From contig NZ_JAIOUO010000003.1 of NCBI RefSeq assembly GCF_019931195.1, forward strand, positions 248,001 to 312,000: a stretch of DNA of 64,000 nucleotides, given 5' to 3'. The translations under genes were made by a program, and so were the position numbers. Below the pieces are notes generated by a model. That model worked only from the letters and a program-made list of their open reading frames with translations. It was not told the origin of the DNA and ran no database searches. This DNA is from Marinobacter sp. F4216 (GTDB lineage: Bacteria > Pseudomonadota > Gammaproteobacteria > Pseudomonadales > Oleiphilaceae). Shown here piece after piece: positions 25,992-35,043 of the stretch (the stretch's first letter is position 1; each line of letters opens with the position of its first letter).

Positions 25992-27707
25992 ATGTCGAAC
26001 AATAAAAGCAGCATCACCCTAACCGGACTGGCCAGACGCTTTGTGGACGACGGCCTTTTGGACGAAGAAATCGCTAAAGATGCATTTCTTCAAGCCTCCC
26101 AGAACAAAATTCCGCTGATCACCTACCTGGCTCAACACAACCTTGCCGACAGCAGCAAGCTGGCTTCTTCGGCAGCCCTGGAGTTTGGGTTCTCGGTTTT
26201 GGATCTGGACGCGTTCTTGCCGGAGATGATGCCCGAGAAGGCTGTTGACGAAAAGCTGATCCGCAAACACAACTCACTCCCTCTGTACACAAGAGGGAAT
26301 CGCCTGTTTGTCGCCGTCTCCGACCCTACCAACATTCAGGCACTGGACGAAATCAAGTTCAACACGGGCTTGAGCACTGATGCCGTCTTGGTGGATGACG
26401 CCAAGCTGCGAACCGCCATCGAAAAATATCTGGAATCTCAGGACACCACCATGGGCGACCTGGACGACGCAGATCTGGAAGGCGTTGAAACCGAAGGTGG
26501 TGATCAGGACGAACAAGACAACGTTTCCAGCGCCGAAGTCGACGATGCACCGATCGTCAAATACGTCAATAAGATGCTTCTTGACGCCATTCGGGGGGGC
26601 GCCTCTGACATCCACTTCGAACCCTACGAAAAAACCTATCGTGTTCGATACCGGACCGACGGCATTTTGAAAGAAGTTTCTCGCCCGTCCATCAAGCTCG
26701 CCCCAAAAATTTCGGCCCGGGTCAAGATCATGGCCCAGCTGGACATCTCCGAGCGTCGCGTACCTCAGGACGGCCGAATCAAGATGAAGCTGTCGAAAAC
26801 CAAGGCCATCGATTTTCGGGTCAACACACTTCCCACCCTGTGGGGCGAAAAAATCGTATTGCGAATCCTGGACCCCAGCTCAGCCAAACTTGGCATTGAC
26901 GCCCTGGGTTACGAAGAGGATCAGAAACAACTCTACTTGGATGCCCTAAAGCAACCGCAAGGCATGATTCTGGTTACCGGTCCCACCGGATCGGGTAAGA
27001 CCGTATCTCTTTATACAGGCCTGAACATCCTGAACACGCCGGAAACCAACATTTCCACTGCAGAGGACCCGGCGGAAATCAACCTGGAAGGCATCAACCA
27101 GGTCAACGTAAACACAAAAGTTGGATTGGGATTTGCCGAGGCCCTGCGAGCATTTCTCCGTCAGGACCCTGACGTCATCATGGTGGGCGAGATCCGAGAT
27201 CTGGAAACCGCGAACATTGCGATCAAGGCCGCACAAACCGGTCACCTGGTACTTTCCACGCTGCACACCAACAGCGCCCCGGAAACCCTCACCCGAATGA
27301 TGAATATGGGCGTGCCCGCGTTTAACATTGCCACTTCGGTGAGCCTGATTATCGCCCAGCGCCTGGGCCGACGACTCTGCAGCGCCTGCAAACAACCTTT
27401 AGACGTCCCCAAAGACGTGCTTTTGAAGGAAGGGTTCACAGAGGAACAAATTGAAACAGGCTTCACGTTGTACCGCCCCAAGGGCTGTGATAAATGCAGT
27501 GGAGGATACAAAGGCCGCGTCGGCATTTACGAGGTGGTCAGGATTACCAACGAACTGGCGAACATGATTATGGAAGAGGCCAGCTCCATTCAAATTGCAA
27601 AGCAGGCTCAGGCGGAAGGCTTCCGGAATTTGCGGCAGTCTGCCCTCATTAAAGTAATTGAGGGTGTAACCAGTCTCGAAGAAGCCAACCGCGTGACGAA
27701 GGATTAG
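25992..27707 (+). CDS. pilB: Type IV pilus assembly ATPase
   Basis: The 571-residue extension motor of the pilus. The N-terminal MshEN domain (residues 20-150) is followed by the secretion ATPase: Walker A GPTGSGKTVSLY, Asp box STAEDPAEINLEGINQV, Walker B RQDPDVIMVGEIRDLETA, His box TGHLVLSTLHTNSAPETL, and a zinc-binding tetracysteine (CSACKQP and CDKC) near residue 460-500. All are as in PilB. The ATG at 25992 has only a weak ribosome site. pilC begins two bases after its stop. It powers pilin addition at the inner-membrane platform PilC. Confidence 0.97.
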   Translation: MSNNKSSITLTGLARRFVDDGLLDEEIAKDAFLQASQNKIPLITYLAQHNLADSSKLASSAALEFGFSVLDLDAFLPEMMPEKAVDEKLIRKHNSLPLYTRGNRLFVAVSDPTNIQALDEIKFNTGLSTDAVLVDDAKLRTAIEKYLESQDTTMGDLDDADLEGVETEGGDQDEQDNVSSAEVDDAPIVKYVNKMLLDAIRGGASDIHFEPYEKTYRVRYRTDGILKEVSRPSIKLAPKISARVKIMAQLDISERRVPQDGRIKMKLSKTKAIDFRVNTLPTLWGEKIVLRILDPSSAKLGIDALGYEEDQKQLYLDALKQPQGMILVTGPTGSGKTVSLYTGLNILNTPETNISTAEDPAEINLEGINQVNVNTKVGLGFAEALRAFLRQDPDVIMVGEIRDLETANIAIKAAQTGHLVLSTLHTNSAPETLTRMMNMGVPAFNIATSVSLIIAQRLGRRLCSACKQPLDVPKDVLLKEGFTEEQIETGFTLYRPKGCDKCSGGYKGRVGIYEVVRITNELANMIMEEASSIQIAKQAQAEGFRNLRQSALIKVIEGVTSLEEANRVTKD

Positions 27708-27709
27708 TA

Positions 27710-28930
27710 ATGGCAGAACAAGCGCAAAAGCTGGAAGCATTTATCTGGGAAGGAAAAGACCGAAAAGGCAACAAGGCGCAGGGGGAATTAAACGGAGCAA
27801 GCCTTGCTCTGGTTAAAGCCCAGCTTCGAAAGCAAGGCATCATTCCTGACAAGGTCAAGAAGAAACCAAAGCCTTTGTTTGGTGGAAGTAAGAAAATTAC
27901 GCCATTTGATATTGCCATGCTAACCCGGCAGCTCGCCACCATGATGAAGGCGGGCGTGCCACTGGTCCAGAGCTTTGACATTGTTGCCGATGGACTTGAA
28001 AACAAAGGCCTTCAGGAGCTGGTTGTTACCATTAGAACTGACATTGCCGCTGGCACAAGCTTTGCCGGAGCACTTCGGAGGCACCCAAAGCACTTTGACG
28101 ACCTGTACTGCAATCTGGTGGACTCCGGCGAACAAGCTGGCGCCCTCGAGCAAATGCTTGATCGGATAGCCACCTATCTCGAGAAAACGGAATTACTCAA
28201 GAAAAAGGTTAAGAAAGCAATGACCTACCCTGCGGCAGTAGTGGTAGTTGCTCTCGTTGTAACAGCAATTCTGTTGGTCAAGGTAGTCCCTCAATTCGAG
28301 AGTCTGTTTAACGGCTTTGGCGCTGAACTCCCAGTTTTCACACAAATGGTCGTGAATTTGTCAGAGTGGATGCAAAGTTGGTGGTTCATCGTTCTAATTG
28401 GCATTGTCGGATCGATCTTCTTGCTGAAAGAATCTATTCGGCGATCTCAAAAATTCTCCGATCTTGTCGACAAATATGTTCTCAAACTACCAATAGTCGG
28501 TGAGATTTTAGACAAATCAGCTGTAGCTAAATTTGGACGGGTTCTTTCGACTACTTTTGCAGCAGGTGTACCACTGGTGGACGCCCTGGATTCTGTATCG
28601 GGAGCTACCGGTAATGCGATTTACCGTGACGCGATTCAACGAATTAAAGCCGACGTATCAAGCGGAACACAACTACAAGCATCCATGCGCCAGCAAAACG
28701 TATTTCCTGTAATGGCCGTACAACTCACCGCCATTGGAGAGGAATCAGGAAATCTGGATGACATGCTTTCCAAGGTCGCGGAACACTACGAAGCCGTAGT
28801 CGACGACATGGTCGACAACCTGACCGCGCTGATGGAGCCCATGATCATGGCCGTACTCGGCGTGCTGGTAGGTGGCCTGATCATCGCCATGTACCTCCCC
28901 ATCTTCCAGATGGGGCAGGTCGTCGGTTAA
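27710..28930 (+). CDS. pilC: Type IV pilus inner-membrane platform protein
   Basis: A 406-residue GspF/PilC protein with two homologous cytoplasmic domains (from TRQLATMMKAGVPLVQSFDI and from FGRVLSTTFAAGVPLVDALD) and three membrane helices, ending LGVLVGGLIIAMYLPIFQMG, the family's usual C-terminus. PilC turns under the PilB ATPase to feed pilins into the fibre. It starts two bases after the pilB stop and is followed by a strong hairpin terminator before pilD. Confidence 0.96.
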   Translation: MAEQAQKLEAFIWEGKDRKGNKAQGELNGASLALVKAQLRKQGIIPDKVKKKPKPLFGGSKKITPFDIAMLTRQLATMMKAGVPLVQSFDIVADGLENKGLQELVVTIRTDIAAGTSFAGALRRHPKHFDDLYCNLVDSGEQAGALEQMLDRIATYLEKTELLKKKVKKAMTYPAAVVVVALVVTAILLVKVVPQFESLFNGFGAELPVFTQMVVNLSEWMQSWWFIVLIGIVGSIFLLKESIRRSQKFSDLVDKYVLKLPIVGEILDKSAVAKFGRVLSTTFAAGVPLVDALDSVSGATGNAIYRDAIQRIKADVSSGTQLQASMRQQNVFPVMAVQLTAIGEESGNLDDMLSKVAEHYEAVVDDMVDNLTALMEPMIMAVLGVLVGGLIIAMYLPIFQMGQVVG

Positions 28931-28951
28931 CACCACACTTTCGCTGTAATC

Positions 28952-28982
28952 AGCCGGGCCACCATGGCCCGGCTTTCTCTTT
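28952..28982 (+). terminator. Hairpin terminator between pilC and pilD
   Basis: AGCCGGGCC and GGCCCGGCT form a nine-pair GC-rich stem with a five-base loop, followed by TTCTCTTT. Its position 21 bases after pilC would reduce transcription into pilD, so pilD and coaE may be expressed at a lower level than pilBC. Confidence 0.75.
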
Positions 28983-28996
28983 CTAACGGATACACC

Positions 28997-29875
28997 ATGG
29001 CTTTTTTTGACACGCTGCTTGCCACGCCCTGGCTGCTTTACCTGACCGTCATTTTCGTTTCCCTCTGCATCGGAAGCTTCCTCAACGTCGTCATACTGCG
29101 CCTGCCCAAGATGATGCACCAGGAATGGCGCTGCCAGTGCGAAGAGTTCCTGGACGTTCCGGAAGGTGAGCGGAAACAGGAAGACGTCATCACCCTGTCC
29201 AAGCCAGCGTCCACCTGCCCTTCCTGTGGCCATGGCATCCGGGCTTGGGAGAATATTCCGGTCATCAGCTACTTGCTTCTGGGTGGCAAGTGTTCAAACT
29301 GTAAAACCCGCATCTCTTCGCGCTACCCGATGATCGAAGCCCTGACCGCGATTTTTTCCGTGGTCACGGTGGCGTTGCTCGGACCCTCGGACGCCGCTCT
29401 GTGGGCCCTGCTGCTGGTCTGGTCGCTGGTCGCTATGACCATGATTGACTTTGATACCCAGCTGTTACCCGACAACATCACCCTGCCTCTGATGTGGCTG
29501 GGCCTGATCCTCAATTACTTCGGCGTTTTCACGGATTTCTCCTCCGCCTTCTGGGGCGCTGTCGCGGGCTACCTGTCTCTCTGGTCCGTGTACTGGCTGT
29601 TCAAGCTGGTTACTGGCAAAGAGGGTATGGGGCATGGAGACTTCAAGCTCCTCGCAGCCCTCGGCGCGTGGCTTGGCTGGCAGTTGCTGCCTGCGATTAT
29701 TTTGCTTTCATCGATCGTGGGCGCGGTTGTTGGCCTCAGTCTGATGGTGTTCAAGAAGCACGGTCGGGAGGTTCCCATTCCCTTTGGCCCCTATCTGGCC
29801 GCAGCGGGCCTCCTCTGCCTGTGGTTTGGGTCAGACATCCAGCGCATCTGGTTTGGCTTCCTGGGCGTCAGCTGA
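28997..29875 (+). CDS. pilD: Prepilin leader peptidase / N-methyltransferase
   Basis: A 292-residue inner-membrane aspartyl protease that cleaves and N-methylates PilA and related prepilins. The cytosolic loop carries the zinc cysteines of CPSCGHGIRAWENIP and CSNCKTRISSRYPMIEALT. The two catalytic aspartates are in DFDTQLLPDNITLPL and the GMGHGDFKLLAALGAWLG motif. Eight helices are expected. The ATG at 28997 is preferred to an upstream frame opening at 28964, which includes the terminator stem. Its stop overlaps the coaE start by one base (TGATG). Confidence 0.96.
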   Translation: MAFFDTLLATPWLLYLTVIFVSLCIGSFLNVVILRLPKMMHQEWRCQCEEFLDVPEGERKQEDVITLSKPASTCPSCGHGIRAWENIPVISYLLLGGKCSNCKTRISSRYPMIEALTAIFSVVTVALLGPSDAALWALLLVWSLVAMTMIDFDTQLLPDNITLPLMWLGLILNYFGVFTDFSSAFWGAVAGYLSLWSVYWLFKLVTGKEGMGHGDFKLLAALGAWLGWQLLPAIILLSSIVGAVVGLSLMVFKKHGREVPIPFGPYLAAAGLLCLWFGSDIQRIWFGFLGVS

Positions 29876-30474
29876 TGGCAGTTATTGGACTCACTGGTGG
29901 TATTGGTTCGGGAAAGTCCACCGTAGTGAAAATGTTTGGCAAGCTCGGCATTCACTGGGTGGATGCCGATGATGTTGCCCGGGCGGTCGTTGAACCCGGC
30001 ACCCCCGCACTGAAAGATATTGCAGACCATTTTGGGCAGGACATTCTGACCCCCGATGGCGCCCTGGACCGGGCTCAGCTCCGGGTCATCGTATTTGAAC
30101 ATCCCGAGCAGCGGAAATGGCTGGAAGCCCTTCTTCATCCGGTTATCCGTGAAGAACTGCAGCGGCAATTAGTGCCCGACAACTATAACCAACCGTACAC
30201 ACTCCTCGTTTCCCCCCTGCTTTTCGAGACGGACCAGCATCAACTCGTAGACTGCAGCATTGTCGTCGACGTGCCTGTTGCCACCCAGATAGAACGGACC
30301 ATGCAGCGGGACAGTAATTCCCGGGAACAGGTCGAACGGATTATTGCCGCCCAGATGCCCAGAGAGCAGCGACTGAAGCGGGCGGACGCTATAATAGATA
30401 ACAGTCGTCCGTTCAATGACGTGGAGCGTCAGGTTCGTGCTTTACACGAAAGATTCAAGGTGGAATTTGTCTGA
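29875..30474 (+). CDS. coaE: Dephospho-CoA kinase
   Basis: A 199-residue P-loop kinase that performs the last step of coenzyme A synthesis. The P-loop GLTGGIGSGKSTVVKMF is at the N-terminus, followed by the DADDVAR substrate motif and LVSPLLFETDQH, with the closing lid RDSNSREQVERIIAAQM. Length and motifs are standard. It is coupled to pilD by a one-base overlap, the usual pilD-coaE pairing in pseudomonad-like bacteria. The normal next gene, yacG, is displaced here to 34751 by three inserted genes. Confidence 0.95.
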   Translation: MAVIGLTGGIGSGKSTVVKMFGKLGIHWVDADDVARAVVEPGTPALKDIADHFGQDILTPDGALDRAQLRVIVFEHPEQRKWLEALLHPVIREELQRQLVPDNYNQPYTLLVSPLLFETDQHQLVDCSIVVDVPVATQIERTMQRDSNSREQVERIIAAQMPREQRLKRADAIIDNSRPFNDVERQVRALHERFKVEFV

Positions 30475-31564
30475 CCGGACATTGTCAGCACTATGGTCAT
30501 GGCTGGTACTTCTTGGTTTTTGCACTCTTAGCCTACAACTGTCGGCTGCCGAGCCCGCAATAGAGGTTCGGGAAATGCCTCTTAGCGAGGTTTTGTCACC
30601 GCAGAGTCTGCCTCAGTCCTTCTACGACTTCGAACCGTCGGAATACTGGGCAGAACCCAGAGACTCCTACTGGATCCAGTTCAGCAACTGGGTGCTTCTT
30701 CAGGAGCGCCGGCAAAGTCCGAAGGTCGAACGGCTTGGACAATGGGCAGACAGGACGCTGTCCGGCAGCGACCGGGGCCTGCCCAACAACGCCAGTTATT
30801 TGCGCATCGGTTTTGCCGCGGAATCCGCCTACGGTAACCTTGCAAGCTTCGACCCGGAGGCCCGATTCCGGCTCGATATTCCGACTACCCGTCGCAAACT
30901 CCGCCTGGTCATCGAAAGTGAAAGTGAAGAGCTGATCCCCCTGGAAGAGCGGCAGCGCGATCGGCAACTGACGGATGATGAGCGATCCGACACCGAAGCG
31001 ACCGGCGCGCTCCGCTTCCTCACCCAGATCGGTGATGCGGTAAATCTGTCCAATGACTTTGGTGTTCGGTTGCGGCTGCCTCTCGACGCATTCTGGCGCG
31101 CCACCGCCGAGAAGCAATGGCAACTGGACGACGATTGGACCCTGAGCGCTCAGCAACGGGTTTACTACTTCAACAACGATGGCTGGGGTGAGCGCACCTG
31201 GGTCGCAGTCGGCAGAACAACGGGTAACGGCTGGTACTTCCAATCATCGTCAGAGCTGGAGTGGGTTCACCGGGACAGGAAATTCGTCGGTGCCCAGGTT
31301 TTCAGTACTCAGAAGCAACTGAACAACCGATCCCTCCTGACGCCTCGACTGGGCGTCCTGGGCGAAAGCCAGCCATCATGGCGCACAACGGATGTGTTTG
31401 CCGAGCTTACCTGGCGGTACAGACTTTACAGCGACTGGATATTTGCCGAACTCATACCGGCACTCAATTTCCCCCGGGAACGCAATTTTAAAGACCAGGG
31501 CTCCCTGTTGTTTCGGGTAGAGCTCTACTTCTCCGGTAGCATTAAGAGACCCTATCTGGACTGA
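30467..31564 (+). CDS. Exported protein of unknown function, possibly outer-membrane
   Basis: I do not recognise this family. A TTG at 30467 with AAGG six bases upstream gives a normal signal peptide (basic start, then LLGFCTLSLQLSAAEPA) and only an eight-base overlap with coaE. An ATG at 30416 would overlap coaE by 59 bases. The mature part of about 340 residues has many alternating hydrophobic/aromatic stretches such as YYFNNDGWGERTWVAVGRTT and ELEWVHRDRKFVGAQVFSTQ, and ends LLFRVELYFSG, which suggests an outer-membrane beta-barrel. It is followed by trmO after two bases, so it is cotranscribed with coaE and trmO. Confidence 0.7.
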   Translation: MSDRTLSALWSWLVLLGFCTLSLQLSAAEPAIEVREMPLSEVLSPQSLPQSFYDFEPSEYWAEPRDSYWIQFSNWVLLQERRQSPKVERLGQWADRTLSGSDRGLPNNASYLRIGFAAESAYGNLASFDPEARFRLDIPTTRRKLRLVIESESEELIPLEERQRDRQLTDDERSDTEATGALRFLTQIGDAVNLSNDFGVRLRLPLDAFWRATAEKQWQLDDDWTLSAQQRVYYFNNDGWGERTWVAVGRTTGNGWYFQSSSELEWVHRDRKFVGAQVFSTQKQLNNRSLLTPRLGVLGESQPSWRTTDVFAELTWRYRLYSDWIFAELIPALNFPRERNFKDQGSLLFRVELYFSGSIKRPYLD

Positions 31565-31566
31565 CC

Positions 31567-32310
31567 ATGCCACGACACCCTTCCCGACCAGCGCAGGAAG
31601 CCCTGACGCTGACACCCATTGCCATCACCCGTTCCTGTTTCCGGGACAAGTTTGGTGTGCCGCGGCAGCCCGGCCTCACTCTCCACGCCCATGCCGACCT
31701 GATCATCCAATCCCCATTCGACCGTGAAGACGCCTTCCGGGGCCTGGAGTCCGCCAGCCACCTCTGGCTGACCTTTCAGTTTCACGAAGCGGTTCGGGCC
31801 GAATGGAGGCCGGTCGTTCGCCCTCCCCGGCTGGGCGGAAACAAAAAAATGGGTGTTTTCGCAAGTCGTTCTCCCTTTCGCCCCAATAGCCTGGGCCTCT
31901 CCGTGGTTCGAAACAGGGGCATTATCCGCCGCGACGGCAAACTGATTCTGCAAATCAGTGACCACGATTTAATTGAAGGCACCCCGATTCTGGACATCAA
32001 ACCCTACCTCCCATTTGCCGACTCGATTCCAGAAGCATCTCTTGGGTGGGCAGAAAGCGCCCCTACAGAGCGGATGGAGGTCATGTTCCTGCCCGAGGCC
32101 CGGATTCAACTCAGCCAGTTATCACCCGAGCTCTATCCGGACCTGCAGGCTCTTATCGAAGACGTTGTCAGCTACGACCCTCGCCCATCGTTCCGCCGCG
32201 GGCAGGAGGAGGAAAGAATCTACGGGGCTCATCTCTACGATCTCAATATTCGGTTTCGTTTTGTGAACCGGGGACCGGATCAATGTGTGGAAGTACTGAC
32301 GGTCTGTTAA
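31567..32310 (+). CDS. trmO: tRNA (adenine-N6)-methyltransferase TrmO (TsaA family)
   Basis: A 247-residue protein that methylates N6-threonylcarbamoyladenosine at position 37 of some threonine tRNAs, using S-adenosylmethionine. Family features are the start PIAITRSCFRDKFGVPRQPG, HLWLTFQFHE, the GVFASRSPFRPNSLGLSV motif and GTPILDIKPYLPFAD. The C-terminal domain is of normal length and includes YGAHLYDLNIRFR. It starts two bases after the preceding gene. Confidence 0.92.
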   Translation: MPRHPSRPAQEALTLTPIAITRSCFRDKFGVPRQPGLTLHAHADLIIQSPFDREDAFRGLESASHLWLTFQFHEAVRAEWRPVVRPPRLGGNKKMGVFASRSPFRPNSLGLSVVRNRGIIRRDGKLILQISDHDLIEGTPILDIKPYLPFADSIPEASLGWAESAPTERMEVMFLPEARIQLSQLSPELYPDLQALIEDVVSYDPRPSFRRGQEEERIYGAHLYDLNIRFRFVNRGPDQCVEVLTVC

Positions 32311-32353
32311 ACTGCCCAGGCAGACGTTGCTGTTGTCAAAAGGAATTTGAGCA

Positions 32354-34705
32354 TTGCCTACATCTCGCCTATCCAAGCGCCTGGGGATCAGACCCCTGGC
32401 GGCCCGCCTGCTGGTGTACGTCCTTCTCTTCAGCCTCGTTTTATCGGTGGTCACCACGGGCATTCAAACCCTGAGCGAACTTCGTCGGAGCAAAAACGAC
32501 CTTCTGGCCAGCCAGAACAAAACTGCCCAACTGGTTGCCGGGAGCCTGAGCCATAACCTGTGGATTTTGAACTTCAGCGAAGCGGCCAATGGGCTGGATG
32601 ACATTACTGCGCTGGCAAGCATTCAACAGGCACACATACAGACAACCACCGGTCGCGAATTTACATCTGGCCAAAAGCCAGATGGCGCGGTGATTAACCA
32701 GAGCTTCCCGCTCGTATACGACCGCACACGTAACCTTCCTCCGGAAACGGTAGGAACCCTGACGCTGACTTCCTCCCTGACCCAGATTTACGCCGACCTG
32801 ACCAAACGGACGCTCCTGAACCTCCTGGCACAATGGTCAGTCATGTTAATGGGCACCCTCGGACTGTTTGTAATCGTTCGCCTTACCCTGTCCAGGCATC
32901 TGGAAGCCATTGCAGACTATGCCAGCAGGCTCAATCTGGACGCATTAATCGCGCCATTGGAACTCAAGCGGCGACCGCCAAAAAAACCGGATGAACTGTC
33001 GGAACTGGAACACGCTCTGAACACCATGCGGCTTCAGTTACTCGAAGACACCCGTTCCCTGCGCCAATCCACACTTCAGTCCCAGGATGAGCGAGACGAG
33101 GCTTTGCGGGCCAATCACATCAAAAACCAATTCCTGGCCAACATCAGCCATGAATTGAGAATCCCGCTGCAATCGGTGCTCGGTTATTCGACTCTGCTGG
33201 CTGATACGCCCCTGGATCCGGAGCAGCGGGAATACGTGCAGACACTGCTCAGCGCTTCGGAAGGACTGTCTTCGATCATCAACGACCTGCTCGACATTTC
33301 CAGTATCGAGGCCGGCAAGATGGTGCTTGAGGATATCCCTTTTGACCTGAGAGACACCCTCAACGACATTGTCCAAATGCTTGGCCCAAGGGCCCGGGAA
33401 AAGGGTCTCGCGCTGGAATTGAGGGTGGATGAAACCCTGCCCTGGGCGTTGAAGGGCGACCCGGTGCGCATTCGCCAGATCCTTCTGAACCTGACCTCAA
33501 ACGCACTCAAGTTCACCGACTCCGGCCATGTTCTGATCAGCATCGAGGTACTGAATCGCCGGGACGCCATGGTGCGACTCAGGTTGTCTGTGGAAGACAC
33601 CGGGATTGGCATCAACCCAAGCGACATTCCCCTAGTCTGTGAACCCTATGTTCAGTTGAACCAGAGGTTCCAGCGTCAGCTCCCGGGGGCAGGGCTAGGC
33701 CTTAGCATCAGCCGGCAACTCGTCCAGCTGATGCATGGAACTCTTGAACTTGAAAGTCAGGTCGGTGAAGGATCCACCTTCTGGATGGAGTTGACGCTGC
33801 CCGTTGCCGAGGAAGAGACCCGCAAAGCCGCCCCGGACACCCGTATGATCAGAAACAAGCGGGTTCTGGTCGTCGACTCGTATCACCTGTCCCGTAAGAT
33901 CACCCTTGAAATGCTGTCCCGACATAACCTGAACATTGAGTCGGTAAAATCGGCCGGTGAAGCCCTGACATCCCTCCGGCAGGCATCTGACAGCGAGCAT
34001 GCATTCGATGCCATTATTCTGGATGGCTTCGTCCCTGACATGGATTGCGACCTTCTTTGCCGCCAGATCCGCAGCAATCCCGACTGGTCGCACATGCGAC
34101 TGCTGATCCTGTCTTCAAATCCGCAACGGGGCGATGCCGAACATTTTCGTCAGGCCGGCGCCGACGCATTCCTGAGCAAGTCCCTCAGGGAGTCCTGCCT
34201 CGCTCCCATTCTCAACCTGCTTTTTTCAGATGCGGCAAAACACGAACGACGTTTCCTGACCCGTTTTTCACTGCAGACCGTCAGCGATGCGCACCCGAGG
34301 CCCGACCTGCCCTGCGGGAGAATGAAAGTGCTGCTGGTGGAGGATAATCCGGTTAACCGAACGCTCACCAGCCGGCTCCTCGAAAAGCTGGGGTGCAACG
34401 TCATGACGGCACCAGACGGCGAGGCCGCGGAAAGTCTTTGGCAGTGGAACAGCTTCGACCTGATCTTCATGGACTGCGCAATGCCGCGCGTTGACGGCTT
34501 CGAGGCCACTCAGCGCCTGAGACATTGGGAAGAATCACAGGGCCGTGACCCTGTGCCGGTGGTTGCACTGACCGCCAGTGCCAGGGAGGAGGATGAAGAG
34601 AAGTGCCACAAGGCTGGCATGAATTCTTTCGTTGCCAGGCCTGTCAATATTGAAATGCTCCGTGCAGTGCTGGAACAATACTGCAAAGCGCCTGCGGCTT
34701 TTTGA
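32354..34705 (+). CDS. Hybrid sensor histidine kinase with two receiver domains
   Basis: A 783-residue inner-membrane sensor. Helices near 18-38 and 155-177 flank a periplasmic sensor of about 115 residues. The HisKA box is ISHELRIPLQ (His266), and the HATPase part has the N box around Asn383, then VEDTGIGI and GAGLGLSISRQL. Receiver 1 (about 502-620) has Asp557 and Lys609. Receiver 2 (about 657-777) has Asp707, but the conserved lysine is arginine (R762 in FVARPVNI). No HPt domain is present, so a separate phosphotransfer protein is expected. Translation starts at a TTG at 32354 with AAGGA upstream. No cognate regulator is adjacent. Confidence 0.9.
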   Translation: MPTSRLSKRLGIRPLAARLLVYVLLFSLVLSVVTTGIQTLSELRRSKNDLLASQNKTAQLVAGSLSHNLWILNFSEAANGLDDITALASIQQAHIQTTTGREFTSGQKPDGAVINQSFPLVYDRTRNLPPETVGTLTLTSSLTQIYADLTKRTLLNLLAQWSVMLMGTLGLFVIVRLTLSRHLEAIADYASRLNLDALIAPLELKRRPPKKPDELSELEHALNTMRLQLLEDTRSLRQSTLQSQDERDEALRANHIKNQFLANISHELRIPLQSVLGYSTLLADTPLDPEQREYVQTLLSASEGLSSIINDLLDISSIEAGKMVLEDIPFDLRDTLNDIVQMLGPRAREKGLALELRVDETLPWALKGDPVRIRQILLNLTSNALKFTDSGHVLISIEVLNRRDAMVRLRLSVEDTGIGINPSDIPLVCEPYVQLNQRFQRQLPGAGLGLSISRQLVQLMHGTLELESQVGEGSTFWMELTLPVAEEETRKAAPDTRMIRNKRVLVVDSYHLSRKITLEMLSRHNLNIESVKSAGEALTSLRQASDSEHAFDAIILDGFVPDMDCDLLCRQIRSNPDWSHMRLLILSSNPQRGDAEHFRQAGADAFLSKSLRESCLAPILNLLFSDAAKHERRFLTRFSLQTVSDAHPRPDLPCGRMKVLLVEDNPVNRTLTSRLLEKLGCNVMTAPDGEAAESLWQWNSFDLIFMDCAMPRVDGFEATQRLRHWEESQGRDPVPVVALTASAREEDEEKCHKAGMNSFVARPVNIEMLRAVLEQYCKAPAAF

Positions 34706-34750
34706 TTAGCTGCGGTCGCAGAATTCGCCACACTTCCCGAATAGGCCACC

Positions 34751-34939
34751 ATGAACGTAGAATGCCCAACCTGTAAGAAGTCCGTCGAATGGTCCGACGA
34801 CAACCCTTTCCGGCCGTTCTGCTCTGAACGCTGCCAGCTGATTGACCTCGGCGCCTGGGCCAATGAGGAGTATCGTGTGCCTGCTGAAAACAGCTCGCCA
34901 GAGGATCTCGACCAGGGCGACAGCGACACACAACACTAA
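34751..34939 (+). CDS. yacG: DNA gyrase inhibitor / zinc-binding protein YacG
   Basis: A 62-residue zinc-ribbon protein with the four ligands in [10 protein letters not shown] and [19 protein letters not shown], matching YacG. In E. coli it binds gyrase subunit B and inhibits its activity. It usually follows coaE directly; here the exported protein, trmO and the hybrid kinase lie between them. Confidence 0.93.
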   Translation: MNVECPTCKKSVEWSDDNPFRPFCSERCQLIDLGAWANEEYRVPAENSSPEDLDQGDSDTQH

Positions 34940-34977
34940 AAAAGCAGTCCGCACGCGACAACTTACCACCGTTTCAC

Positions 34978-35007
34978 TTGAGACGGTCCCGAGCGGGACA
35001 TTAAAAT
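34978..35007 (+). promoter_or_regulatory. Promoter of the YfaZ-like gene with a dyad in its spacer
   Basis: TTGAGA (34978-34983) and TAAAAT (35002-35007) are spaced by 18 bases, 37 bases before the ATG at 35044. Within the spacer GTCCC-GAGC-GGGAC (34986-34999) is a perfect inverted repeat, a place where a repressor or a MerR-type activator could bind. Confidence 0.55.
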
Positions 35008-35043
35008 ATTCCAAATATTTAAACAGTTACAATAGGTGCATCC

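Noticed and set aside
29494-29874. Upstream extension of the coaE frame
   Set aside because: It runs inside pilD out of frame; CoaE homology starts at the ATG at 29875, which overlaps the pilD stop by one base.
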